DNA from: Salinispora oceanensis
Lineage (GTDB): Bacteria; Actinomycetota; Actinomycetes; Mycobacteriales; Micromonosporaceae
Assembly (NCBI RefSeq): GCF_000383575.1
Contig: NZ_KB911579.1
Span: 3,442,523 to 3,506,522 of the forward strand
Reading direction: 5' to 3'
DNA: 64,000 nt
The translations under genes and the position numbers were made by a program. Positions 1 to 7,566 of the stretch are shown here, piece by piece (positions within the stretch are counted from its first letter, which is position 1; each line of letters begins with the position of its first letter). The notes beneath the pieces were generated by a model. It was not told where the DNA came from. It searched no databases and saw only the letters and a program-made list of their open reading frames with translations.

Positions 1-1014
1 CACCACGCCCCCGCCGACGACCGGGACTATCTGACCGCCCAACAGCCTCCGGTCCGGGACATCCCGGTCGGTGCTGAGCACCCCACGGCCCAGCTTCAGC
101 CCGTCTCAGATGACGATCCGGCTGATCAGCCGCCATCGCGGGGGCGACGTCGGCCGGGACGGCGTCGGGCCACCGGCGCCGCTGCCCGACAGCGGTCGTC
201 CGGCAAGGCCGGCCGTAACCTGCCGGCGGCCATCGGAGTGGGGGTTGGCCTCGGTGCCCTCATCCTCGTGCCGCTCTTCCTCTACCCGTTCGCCTTCGTG
301 GTGGTCGTCGCGGGGGCGCTGGCGGTCGGTTGTTGGGAGATGACCCGAGCGGTCGGTCGCGCGGGTGTCCACCCGCCGTTGGTCCCGCTGGCCGCGGGGA
401 GCGTGCTGGTGAGCGGGCTGGCCTGGTTCGCCGGTCCCGACGCGTTGACCCTCGGCCTGCTCGTCACAGTGCTCGGCGCCCTGGTGTGGCGACTGGGTGA
501 CGGGCTGGCCGGGTTCCGCCGGGACGCCCTCGCGACCACCCTGATCGCTGTCTACGTACCGTTTCTGGGTGGGTTCGCCGCACTGCTGGCGGCGGCGGAG
601 GACGGGGCGCTGCGGGTGTTGGTGACAATGGCCGCGGTGGTGCTCTCCGACACCGGTGGGTACGCGGCCGGAGCCAACTTCGGCCGGCATCCGATGGCGC
701 CGACGATCAGCCCGAAGAAGTCCTGGGAGGGACTGGCGGGTTCGCTTGGCGCGGCGGCCCTCGGTGGCGCCCTGCTGATCTGGCTGCTCTTCGATGTGGC
801 GCCCTGGTGGGGGGCGCTCTTCGGGATGGCTGTCTCCGCGGCGGCCGTCCTGGGCGACCTGGCCGAGTCCATGATCAAACGAGACCTCGGGGTGAAGGAC
901 ATGAGTAACCTGCTGCCGGGGCACGGCGGCCTGATGGACCGCCTCGACTCGGTTCTCTTCGCCCTCCCGACGGCGTACCTGCTGCTTGCGCTCTTCGTGC
1001 CGGTGGCGGGCTGA
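1..1014 (+). CDS. cdsA: Phosphatidate cytidylyltransferase (5' end outside window)
   Basis: Makes CDP-diacylglycerol from phosphatidate and CTP, the branch point for phospholipid synthesis, in the cytoplasmic membrane. The frame is open from base 1, so the start lies upstream. The first ~75 in-window residues are a hydrophilic Arg/Pro/Ala-rich cytosolic tail, followed by about six to eight hydrophobic segments. The C-terminal family signature is clear: SDTGGYAAG, then PKKSWEG, then KRDLGVKDMSNLLPGHGG with MDRLDS. The acidic residues and the Lys-Arg of this block form the CTP/metal site in the family. An internal GTG or ATG near 238 is too late, since it would cut into the first membrane segment. 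rlmN follows after about 130 bp, the usual actinobacterial order. Confidence 0.95.
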   Translation, partial: HHAPADDRDYLTAQQPPVRDIPVGAEHPTAQLQPVSDDDPADQPPSRGRRRPGRRRATGAAARQRSSGKAGRNLPAAIGVGVGLGALILVPLFLYPFAFVVVVAGALAVGCWEMTRAVGRAGVHPPLVPLAAGSVLVSGLAWFAGPDALTLGLLVTVLGALVWRLGDGLAGFRRDALATTLIAVYVPFLGGFAALLAAAEDGALRVLVTMAAVVLSDTGGYAAGANFGRHPMAPTISPKKSWEGLAGSLGAAALGGALLIWLLFDVAPWWGALFGMAVSAAAVLGDLAESMIKRDLGVKDMSNLLPGHGGLMDRLDSVLFALPTAYLLLALFVPVAG

Positions 1015-1142
1015 GTCGTGGACTTCCCGGTGCCCCCTGCCGGGCACGTCTCGCCTACATCGGCCTTGCCGGCCGGGCCGGGGCGAGGCTGGCGGATCCA
1101 CAGCGGTGCGGTTCGGTTCCGGCGTGACAGACTGGATGGGTC

Positions 1143-2261
1143 ATGACGAGCCTGCCCTTGACCCCGGTCAACCCCGACGTCCCTGCCCGCCGCGCGGCGA
1201 TGCCCCCGCGGCACCTCGCCGACTTCGATCTCGCCGGTCGCCAGGCTCTGGTCGCAGAGCTGGGCGAGCCGCGGTTCCGGGCTCGGCAGGTGTCGACCCA
1301 CTACTTCGGCCGCCTGGTCCGCGATCCAGCGCAGATGACCGACCTGCCGTCGGCCACCCGGGAGAAGCTGGCCGACCAGTTGCTGCCCACCCTGTTGACG
1401 CCGGTGCGGGAGCTGGCGTGTGACGACGGGGCCACCCACAAGGCGCTCTGGCGGCTGCACGACGGCTCGCTGGTCGAGAGCGTACTGATGGGCTATCCGG
1501 ACCGGGTGACGGTCTGTCTCTCCAGCCAGGCGGGGTGCGGGATGGCCTGCCCCTTCTGCGCGACCGGCCAGGCGGGCCTGACCCGCAACCTCTCCACCGC
1601 CGAGATCGTCGACCAGGCGGTCTACCTGGCCGGCGTGGCTGCCTCCGGCGCTGTCGCCGGGTCCCCGCCGCGGCTGTCTCGCGTGGTGTTCATGGGGATG
1701 GGTGAGCCACTGGCCAACTACAACCGGGTGGTGGCGGCGATCCGCCGGCTGGTGGCGCCCGCACCGGAGGGGCTGGGGCTGTCCCAGCGGCACATCACCG
1801 TTTCCACGGTGGGTCTGGTCCCTGCTATCCGCAGACTGGCCAGCGAAGACCTCTCCGTGACCCTTGCGTTGTCGCTGCACGCGCCCGATGATGAGCTGCG
1901 CGACGAACTCGTGCCCGTCAACCAGCGCTGGAAGGTGTCCGAGGTGCTGGAGGCGGCCTGGGAGTACGCGGCCCGCACGGGACGTCGCGTGTCGATCGAA
2001 TACGCAATGATCAAGGACGTGAACGACCAGCCGTGGCGAGCCGACCTGCTTGGGCGGCTACTGGCCGACCGGTTGGCCCACGTGAACCTGATCCCGCTCA
2101 ACCCCACTCCGGGTAGCCGCTGGGACGCGAGCCCGAAGCCGGTCGAGCGGGAGTTCGTCCGGCGGTTGCGCGCCGCCGGGGTCTCCACCACAGTGCGGGA
2201 CACCCGGGGGCGTGAGATCGACGGAGCGTGTGGTCAGCTCGCCGCGGCCGAGGGGCAATGA
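1143..2261 (+). CDS. rlmN: Dual-specificity 23S rRNA/tRNA adenine-C2 methyltransferase
   Basis: Radical SAM enzyme that methylates C2 of A2503 in 23S rRNA and, in the family, A37 of some tRNAs. The 372-residue length is normal. The [4Fe-4S] motif C-x3-C-x2-C is at residues 132, 136 and 139 (CGMACPFC). The S-adenosylmethionine-binding GMGEPL follows at about residue 183. The C-terminal DGACGQLA carries the second catalytic Cys that forms the methyl-enzyme intermediate. All catalytic elements are intact. The ATG at 1143 follows a weak ribosome site but fits the family N-terminus. The stop is about 50 bp before the DivIVA-like gene. Confidence 0.97.
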   Translation: MTSLPLTPVNPDVPARRAAMPPRHLADFDLAGRQALVAELGEPRFRARQVSTHYFGRLVRDPAQMTDLPSATREKLADQLLPTLLTPVRELACDDGATHKALWRLHDGSLVESVLMGYPDRVTVCLSSQAGCGMACPFCATGQAGLTRNLSTAEIVDQAVYLAGVAASGAVAGSPPRLSRVVFMGMGEPLANYNRVVAAIRRLVAPAPEGLGLSQRHITVSTVGLVPAIRRLASEDLSVTLALSLHAPDDELRDELVPVNQRWKVSEVLEAAWEYAARTGRRVSIEYAMIKDVNDQPWRADLLGRLLADRLAHVNLIPLNPTPGSRWDASPKPVEREFVRRLRAAGVSTTVRDTRGREIDGACGQLAAAEGQ

Positions 2262-2313
2262 GAGCGTGGGGGGCCGGGGAGACCCGGCGGAGCGAACGAG
2301 ACCAGGAGACATA

Positions 2314-3582
2314 GTGGCGAGTCAGGGTCAGCGTTTCCGGCGTAAGTCGCTGCGCCGGGGATACAAGGTTGACGAGGTGGATGTCTTCCTCGACCGGGTC
2401 GAGGCCACGCTGGACGGGCAACCGGTGGGCGCGCCCGTCTCCGCGCAGGAGGTTCACGACGTCGTCTTCCGGGTCCGATTCAACGGCTATGACGAGTGGC
2501 AGGTCGATCTTCACCTCGACCGGGTCGAACGACAGCTCGCCGACTTGGAAGAGCAGGGCGGCCTCTCGGCTCCGGCCACCGATCCCCACGCGGCCGAGCG
2601 GATGGGTCCGCCGGATCGGATGGGTCCGCCCGAGCGGATGGGTCCCCCGGAGCGGATGGGTCCCCCGGAGCGGATGGGTCCACCCGACCAACTCGGCCCG
2701 CCGGAGCGGATGGGTCCACCGAGACACGACGAGCGGGGCATCGCCCCGGAGCAACAGCCGATGCCACCCCGGTTCATGCCGGCGCAGCCCGGGGGCCCGT
2801 ACGGTGGGTACGAGGAAACCACCGGCTCCTTCGCCGGTGGCTACGACGCCCCCCGCGGCGGCTACGAACCGCCCCGCGGGCCGGCCGCCCCGCACGGTCC
2901 CGGTGGCCCGCACGGTCCCGGTGGCCCGCCCCGTGGGCCGGCTGCCCCGCATGGTCCCGGTAGCCCGGCGCGGGGCCCGGCTACCGGCGGCTATGGCCCC
3001 GACGAGCCGCGGTTTGACGGGTTCGAGGCCGGTCGGCACGGGCGTGCCGACATGACGACCGAGATGCGGATGCCGGAGCGAGGGCGGGAGCTGGGCGCGC
3101 CGCCCGCACCGCAGCCCGGCTTCGGGGGCCCGCCGCCCGTCGGCAACCCACCCGGGCCCACCGGGCCGCCTCCGTCGCAGCCTGGCTTTGGCAACCCACC
3201 CGGGCCCGCCGGGCCGCCTCCGTCGCAGCCTGGCTTCGGCAACCCACCGGCGGTCCCCGGGCCACCGATGGCGGCTCCACCGGGGGTTGCCGGCCCCCCG
3301 ATGGGGGGTCCGCCCATGGCCGGACCGCCGGGAAGTGACCTCTACCGGGTTGACCAGATTCGCCGCAGTTTCCAGGTTCGTCGCTTCGGCAGCGGGTACG
3401 ACCCGGACCAGGTAGACCGCTTCTTCGACAGCCTGCTCGGCGGGATGCAGGGGCGGAATCCGATGCCGGTGAACCCGCGCGACCTGGGCACGCTCCGCTT
3501 CGGCCTGGTCCAGGGCGGCTACTTCGAGGAGGAGGTTGACGCCGCCCTGAAGAATGTGCAGGACGTCCTGCTCGGTCGCTGA
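2314..3582 (+). CDS. DivIVA-domain protein with Met-Gly-Pro-Pro repeats
   Basis: Probably a cell-pole or septum associated scaffold; the exact role is unknown. The GTG at 2314 is chosen because GGAG lies about 8 bp upstream and the protein then opens with a DivIVA-type motif; the open frame extends back to 2212, inside rlmN. The 422 residues hold three DivIVA-like F-x4-GY-x-x-x-x-VD repeats: near residues 7-31 (RRGYKVDEVDVFLDRVE), 50-75 (FNGYDEWQVDLHLDRVE) and 350-375 (GSGYDPDQVDRFFDSL). Between the second and third lies a low-complexity region: seven copies of a hexapeptide of the type ERMGPP, then Gly/Pro-rich runs including duplicated PSQPGFGNPPGP. There is no membrane segment. The stop lies within a 21-bp repeat array. 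Confidence 0.85.
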   Translation: MASQGQRFRRKSLRRGYKVDEVDVFLDRVEATLDGQPVGAPVSAQEVHDVVFRVRFNGYDEWQVDLHLDRVERQLADLEEQGGLSAPATDPHAAERMGPPDRMGPPERMGPPERMGPPERMGPPDQLGPPERMGPPRHDERGIAPEQQPMPPRFMPAQPGGPYGGYEETTGSFAGGYDAPRGGYEPPRGPAAPHGPGGPHGPGGPPRGPAAPHGPGSPARGPATGGYGPDEPRFDGFEAGRHGRADMTTEMRMPERGRELGAPPAPQPGFGGPPPVGNPPGPTGPPPSQPGFGNPPGPAGPPPSQPGFGNPPAVPGPPMAAPPGVAGPPMGGPPMAGPPGSDLYRVDQIRRSFQVRRFGSGYDPDQVDRFFDSLLGGMQGRNPMPVNPRDLGTLRFGLVQGGYFEEEVDAALKNVQDVLLGR

Positions 3583-3656
3583 CCCCGGACCAACGGTCGC
3601 TGACCCCGGACCAACGGTCGTTGCCCCCGGACTAACGCCGAGTTGACCCGGAACAA
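3573..3656 (+). repeat. Four 21-bp tandem units
   Basis: Units begin at 3573, 3594, 3615 and 3636. The first two are identical (cggtcgctgaccccggaccaa); the third has three changes and the fourth is more diverged. The first unit contains the stop codon of the DivIVA-like gene, and the last runs into the left arm of the terminator hairpin. Confidence 0.9.
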
Positions 3657-3703
3657 CGCTGTGGCCCGCTCCCCGGACTCCGGGGAGCGGGCCACAGCGT
3701 TGT
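3653..3703. terminator. Perfect 24-bp hairpin, bidirectional terminator
   Basis: The left arm at 3653-3676 and right arm at 3680-3703 are exact reverse complements around the 3-nt loop act. It lies between the convergent DivIVA-like and DUF2631 genes, so it can end transcription from both sides. There is no long T tract, as is common in GC-rich actinobacteria. Confidence 0.85.
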
Positions 3704-3718
3704 GGCTGACGGTGCGCG

Positions 3719-3940
3719 CTACGGGCGAAGCCCGTTGCGCCGGAGCACGATGTCGCCGACGACGATGGCCAGCAGCAGAACGGCGAGGCCGATCAGCCAG
3801 AGGTCCTCGATCCTGCCCTCGTGGTTACCGCAGATCATTGCCAGCAGCGACAGCGCGACAACCACCGCGCCGATCCGGCCGGACCTGCGGTGCCCGGGCT
3901 TGTGTTGGTCCGGAGACGTAACCGGCTCGCTTCCTGCCAC
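3719..3940 (-). CDS. DUF2631 small membrane protein
   Basis: A 73-residue protein with two hydrophobic segments, roughly residues 23-39 (IGAVVVALSLLAMICGN) and 44-63 (DLWLIGLAVLLLAIVVGDIV), ending in RRNGLRP. This matches the actinobacterial DUF2631 family of unknown function. The start is GTG at 3940, with gagggaagg upstream; a much longer open frame on this strand is only the antisense shadow of the next gene. It is convergent with the DivIVA-like gene. Confidence 0.8.
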   Translation of the reverse strand: MAGSEPVTSPDQHKPGHRRSGRIGAVVVALSLLAMICGNHEGRIEDLWLIGLAVLLLAIVVGDIVLRRNGLRP

Positions 3941-4180
3941 TGTTGGTCCTTCCCTCGTGATCTGATCCGCGGTCAAGTCTGGCACGCCTGGTACCGGCCC
4001 CGGCGCTGGGTCCGACCATCTCCCGGACCGGTTCGTTGGGACGCCGGGAGCCCCGTACCGGCCGGAACGGAGGGCGTTGTCGCCCATGGACGGCACTACC
4101 GGCGTCGCGGCGTGATGGTGAGAGGGGCTCCGGTAGGTTCTGACGTGAACCTTGTTATGTCTGCTAGAGGGGGAACTGCG

Positions 4181-5770
4181 GTGCGAGTGACCGGTACCGG
4201 GCACGCCAGCATGCGGATCGACACTCCCGCGGGGAGCATCCTGTGCGACCCGTGGGTCAACCCGGCGTACTTCGCCTCGTGGTTTCCGTTCCCCGACAAC
4301 TCCCAACTCGACTGGGCGGCGCTGGGCGACGTTGACTATCTCTACGTCTCGCACCTGCACCGGGACCACTTCGACGCGGCGCACCTCAAGCGGTACGTGT
4401 CGAAGCGGGCTACCGTACTGCTGCCCGCCTTCCCGACCTCGGAGATGGAAGACGAGCTGCGGGAGCTGGGCTTCACCCAGTTCCTGAAGGCGCCGAACGA
4501 GGAGGTCGTCGACCTGGGTGGCGGCCTCAAGGTCATGATCCAGGCGTTGACCAGCCCGACCGACGGTCCGATCGGGGATTCGTCGCTCTGGGTGGAGCAC
4601 GACGGGGTCCGGCTGCTCAACCAGAACGACGCCCGCCCCACCGATCTCAGCGTCTTCACCGAGCTGGGCCACGTGCACGCGCACATGCTCCAGTTCTCCG
4701 GTGCGATCTGGTATCCGATGGTCTACGAGCTGCCGAACGCCGCCAAGACCGCGTTCGGCAAGCAGAAGCGGGATCGGCAGTTCGACCGGACCTGGCGCTA
4801 CATCGACGACCTGAAGGCCGACCACGTCTTCCCGATCGCCGGCCCGCCGTGCTTCCTCGACGACGCGCTGTGGCAGTTCAACGACATCCACGGCGACGAG
4901 GGCAACATCTTCCCCGACCAGTCGGTGTTCCTGGATGAGTACGCCAAGGTCGGCGGCACCAACGGGGTGGTGCTGCTGCCGGGCAGCGTCGCCGAGGTCA
5001 CCGCCGACGGCTGCGAGACCATCCACCCGGTGCCGGTGGCGGAGTTCTTCGCCAACAAGGTCGCCCACCTCGAAGAGATGCGGGAGCGCAAGCGGCCGAT
5101 CATCGCGGCGGAGAAGGCGTCCTGGCGGCACCCGGAGGTCGACGTCCTGGCGGAGATGCAGCGCCGCATCGAGCCGTTGCTGAACGAGTCGATCTACCTG
5201 GCCAAGGGGGTCGGTGGCCCGGTCCGCTTCGACCTGGTCGATGTTGACGACGCGGGTACGGAGACCGTCGAGTCCATTGTGGTGGACTTCCCCGGCAAGC
5301 AGGTCCGCCCGTACGCCGACGAGAAGGTGCGCTACCGGTTCCGCACCGAGCGGGCGCTGATCGAGCACCTCCTGCACATCGGCGAGGTGGACTGGGTCAA
5401 CTCGCTCTTCCTGTCCTGTCGGTTCTCCGCGGCGCGGATCGGCCAGTACAACGAGTTCGTCTACGCCTTCTTCAAGTGCCTCTCCCAGGAGCGGTTGCAG
5501 TACGCCGAGGGCTGGTACGACGAGCACGAGCGGGCGGTCGACGCGGAGGACATCACCCTCGGCGACTGGGTGGTGCAGCGGCGCTGCCCGCACCTCAAGG
5601 CGGACCTGAGCCGGTTCGGCATCGTGGCGGACGACCAGCTCACCTGCCAGCTGCACGGCTGGCGCTTCGACCTGGCCAGCGGACGGTGCCTGACCAGCGT
5701 CGGCCACAAGATCCGTGCCCAGCGCGCCGACGAGCAGACCCCTGCCCCGGTCGTCGAGACGACGAACTGA
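4181..5770 (+). CDS. Metallo-beta-lactamase fold protein with C-terminal Rieske domain
   Basis: Predicted cytoplasmic iron-sulfur metalloprotein related to the MBL-Rieske family that includes CMP-N-acetylneuraminate hydroxylase homologues; the substrate is unknown. The GTG at 4181 follows agaggggga and gives 529 residues; the open frame upstream overlaps the DUF2631 promoter region and looks non-coding. The MBL motif H-x-H-x-D-H is at residues 58-63 (SHLHRDHFD). The C-terminal Rieske pair is C469-P-H471 and C489-x2-H492 (TCQLHGW), the four [2Fe-2S] ligands. The middle region resembles no domain I recognise. It is a single-gene unit, convergent with the FAD oxidoreductase. Confidence 0.85.
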   Translation: MRVTGTGHASMRIDTPAGSILCDPWVNPAYFASWFPFPDNSQLDWAALGDVDYLYVSHLHRDHFDAAHLKRYVSKRATVLLPAFPTSEMEDELRELGFTQFLKAPNEEVVDLGGGLKVMIQALTSPTDGPIGDSSLWVEHDGVRLLNQNDARPTDLSVFTELGHVHAHMLQFSGAIWYPMVYELPNAAKTAFGKQKRDRQFDRTWRYIDDLKADHVFPIAGPPCFLDDALWQFNDIHGDEGNIFPDQSVFLDEYAKVGGTNGVVLLPGSVAEVTADGCETIHPVPVAEFFANKVAHLEEMRERKRPIIAAEKASWRHPEVDVLAEMQRRIEPLLNESIYLAKGVGGPVRFDLVDVDDAGTETVESIVVDFPGKQVRPYADEKVRYRFRTERALIEHLLHIGEVDWVNSLFLSCRFSAARIGQYNEFVYAFFKCLSQERLQYAEGWYDEHERAVDAEDITLGDWVVQRRCPHLKADLSRFGIVADDQLTCQLHGWRFDLASGRCLTSVGHKIRAQRADEQTPAPVVETTN

Positions 5771-5819
5771 TCCCCGTTCGCTCCCGCACTGCTTCGGCTG
5801 CGCGGCGGTTGTTCCGCCG

Positions 5820-5855
5820 GCGCATCCTCACCGTCCGAGGTCGGTGAGGATGCGC
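5820..5855. terminator. 14-bp hairpin between convergent genes
   Basis: The arms gcgcatcctcaccg (5820-5833) and cggtgaggatgcgc (5842-5855) are perfect complements around an 8-nt loop. The right part lies inside the last codons of the minus-strand oxidoreductase, so it most likely ends the MBL-Rieske transcript. Confidence 0.65.
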
Positions 5856-7453
5856 TGGGCGGCGTTGTGGCCGGACGCGCCGATGACACTGCCGGCCGGG
5901 TGACAGCCGGCGCTGCCCGCGTACACGCCGTCGATCCCGGTGAAGTACGGCATCCGGTCGGTGAACGACACCGTGTTGTCCACGTGGTGGATGTGCCCAC
6001 CGGTGATGCCGAAGTGCGCCTCGATGCCGGGTGGGGCCAGCGGTACGGCGTCGGCGATCAGGGCACCGGTGCCGGGGGCGTACCGCTCGCAGATCGCCAC
6101 CAGCCGCGCCACGTACCCGGGTAGCGCCTCGTCCCAGGTGGTGCCCGCCAACGCATACGGCACCGACTGCACGAATAGCGCCGACGAGTGGTGCCCGGCA
6201 GCGTCGGAGAGTGTCGGGTCGACGGTGGTGTGCAGGTACCACTCGATCGTCGGCTCCGGCGGCAGCCGCCCGGCCCGCACGTCGGCCCACATCGCGCGCA
6301 ACCCCGCCAGCGGCGTGTCCCGGGTGGGGCCGGGTTCGGAGCCGGGCAGCAGATGGATGGTAGACCCGAACGGGCTGGGGGCGGTCTCCGGCAGGCAGGA
6401 GAAGCGCGGCAACCCGGTCAGCGCCAGGTTGAGCTTGAGCGTGGTGCCGGGGCGGCGGACCGCCGTCAACCGGTCGGTCAGCGACGCCGGGAGCGCGCCG
6501 TCGGGGAGCAGCTCCAGCAGCCGGTACGGGTCGCAGGCGCCCAGCACCACGGAGGCGGCAACGGTCTGCCCGTCGGTGAGCCGCACACCGGAGGCCGCAC
6601 CCCCGTCGAGGGTGATCGCGCTGACCGGCGTACCGGTGCGGATGGTCGCGCCGGCGGCGCGCGCGGCGTCGGCGAAGGTCCGGGAGACGGTGCCCATGCC
6701 CCCCTTGGCGATCATCCAGGTGCCGTCGGAGCCGGGAAGTCGGCACATGTTGTGGACGAGGAAGTTGTGCCCGGTGCCGGGGTCGTCCGGCCCGGCGTTG
6801 ACCCCGGAGAGGCCGTCGGTCACCGCGTACATGCTGACCAGCAGCTCGGAGTGGAAGTCGAAGCGGGCCAGGTAGTCAACGACCGAGCCGCGAACGAGGT
6901 CGACGAAGATCTGGCGGAGCGCCGGCCGGACGTACCGTTCGGCGGTCTCCTCGACCGGCAGCGGTTCGGCCAGCCAGGCCGGCGCCAGGTCCGCGCGCAG
7001 CGCCGTCAGCTCGGCTTGGAGTGCGGCGTCGGCGGCGACATCGGCGGGGGAGAAGAACTCGGCGAACTGCCGCTGGGTCGCGGCCGGGTCACCGCCGAAG
7101 AGCAGGTACGGCGAGCCGGGCCCACCGGGGGTGGGTAGGAAGTAGTGCGGGTCGCGCCGCAGCACCGGGATGTGAACGTCGAGCCGGGCGAGCAGCTCCG
7201 GGGGCATCAGCCCGAGCAGGTACGACCCGGTGGAGTGGCGCAGCCCCGGCACCCGGGGAAACGGCGTCTCGGTGCGGGCCGCGCCGCCGACCACGTCGGC
7301 CGCCTCCAGCACCAGCACGTCCAGCCCGGCTCGGGCCAGCAGGATCGCCGACACCAGCCCGTTGTGCCCGGCGCCGACGACGGCGACGTCCACCCGCCGC
7401 GGGAGCTTGGTCTGCGGTCGAGCCCGTGACGTTGAGGTCGCCTGCCGATCCAT
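5828..7453 (-). CDS. FAD-dependent oxidoreductase, phytoene desaturase/PYROXD2-like
   Basis: Predicted flavoprotein of the amine oxidase/phytoene dehydrogenase superfamily, 541 residues. A dinucleotide-binding motif is at about residues 23-51 (VAVVGAGHNGLVSAILLARA), followed by an acidic strand end (LVLEA). The C-terminal FAD-contact segment is seen near GVYAGSAGCHPAGSVIGASG. The substrate is not predictable. No carotenoid gene is nearby, so a carotenoid role is not supported. It is transcribed in the same direction as the FG-GAP gene upstream, but two hairpins separate them. Confidence 0.85.
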   Translation of the reverse strand: MDRQATSTSRARPQTKLPRRVDVAVVGAGHNGLVSAILLARAGLDVLVLEAADVVGGAARTETPFPRVPGLRHSTGSYLLGLMPPELLARLDVHIPVLRRDPHYFLPTPGGPGSPYLLFGGDPAATQRQFAEFFSPADVAADAALQAELTALRADLAPAWLAEPLPVEETAERYVRPALRQIFVDLVRGSVVDYLARFDFHSELLVSMYAVTDGLSGVNAGPDDPGTGHNFLVHNMCRLPGSDGTWMIAKGGMGTVSRTFADAARAAGATIRTGTPVSAITLDGGAASGVRLTDGQTVAASVVLGACDPYRLLELLPDGALPASLTDRLTAVRRPGTTLKLNLALTGLPRFSCLPETAPSPFGSTIHLLPGSEPGPTRDTPLAGLRAMWADVRAGRLPPEPTIEWYLHTTVDPTLSDAAGHHSSALFVQSVPYALAGTTWDEALPGYVARLVAICERYAPGTGALIADAVPLAPPGIEAHFGITGGHIHHVDNTVSFTDRMPYFTGIDGVYAGSAGCHPAGSVIGASGHNAAQRILTDLGR

Positions 7454-7487
7454 GCAGCGAAGATAACTGTCGATCTGTCCCTGGGCT

Positions 7488-7562
7488 ACCCCAGCACTGC
7501 GCGTGCTGGGGTTGGGGATGGGGTCGCGGGGGCCCGGTCAGCGACTGCCGGGCCCCCGCGAC
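7488..7562 (-). terminator. Two tandem hairpins after the FG-GAP gene
   Basis: The first hairpin on the minus strand has arms 7548-7562 and 7523-7537 (gtcgcgggggcccgg and its complement, 10-nt loop). It is followed by arms 7504-7512 and 7488-7496 (accccagca, 7-nt loop). They start 5 bp after the stop codon of the FG-GAP gene and separate it from the FAD oxidoreductase. Confidence 0.75.
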
Positions 7563-7566
7563 GCGG

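Noticed and set aside
3719..5707. Long minus-strand ORF of 662 codons
   Set aside because: Antisense to the MBL-Rieske gene, where GC-rich codon bias keeps the opposite frame open. Only its last 73 codons (DUF2631) look real.
5828..7453. Carotenoid biosynthesis role for the FAD oxidoreductase
   Set aside because: Family resemblance only; no crtB/crtE-like neighbour is present and PYROXD2-like proteins have other roles.
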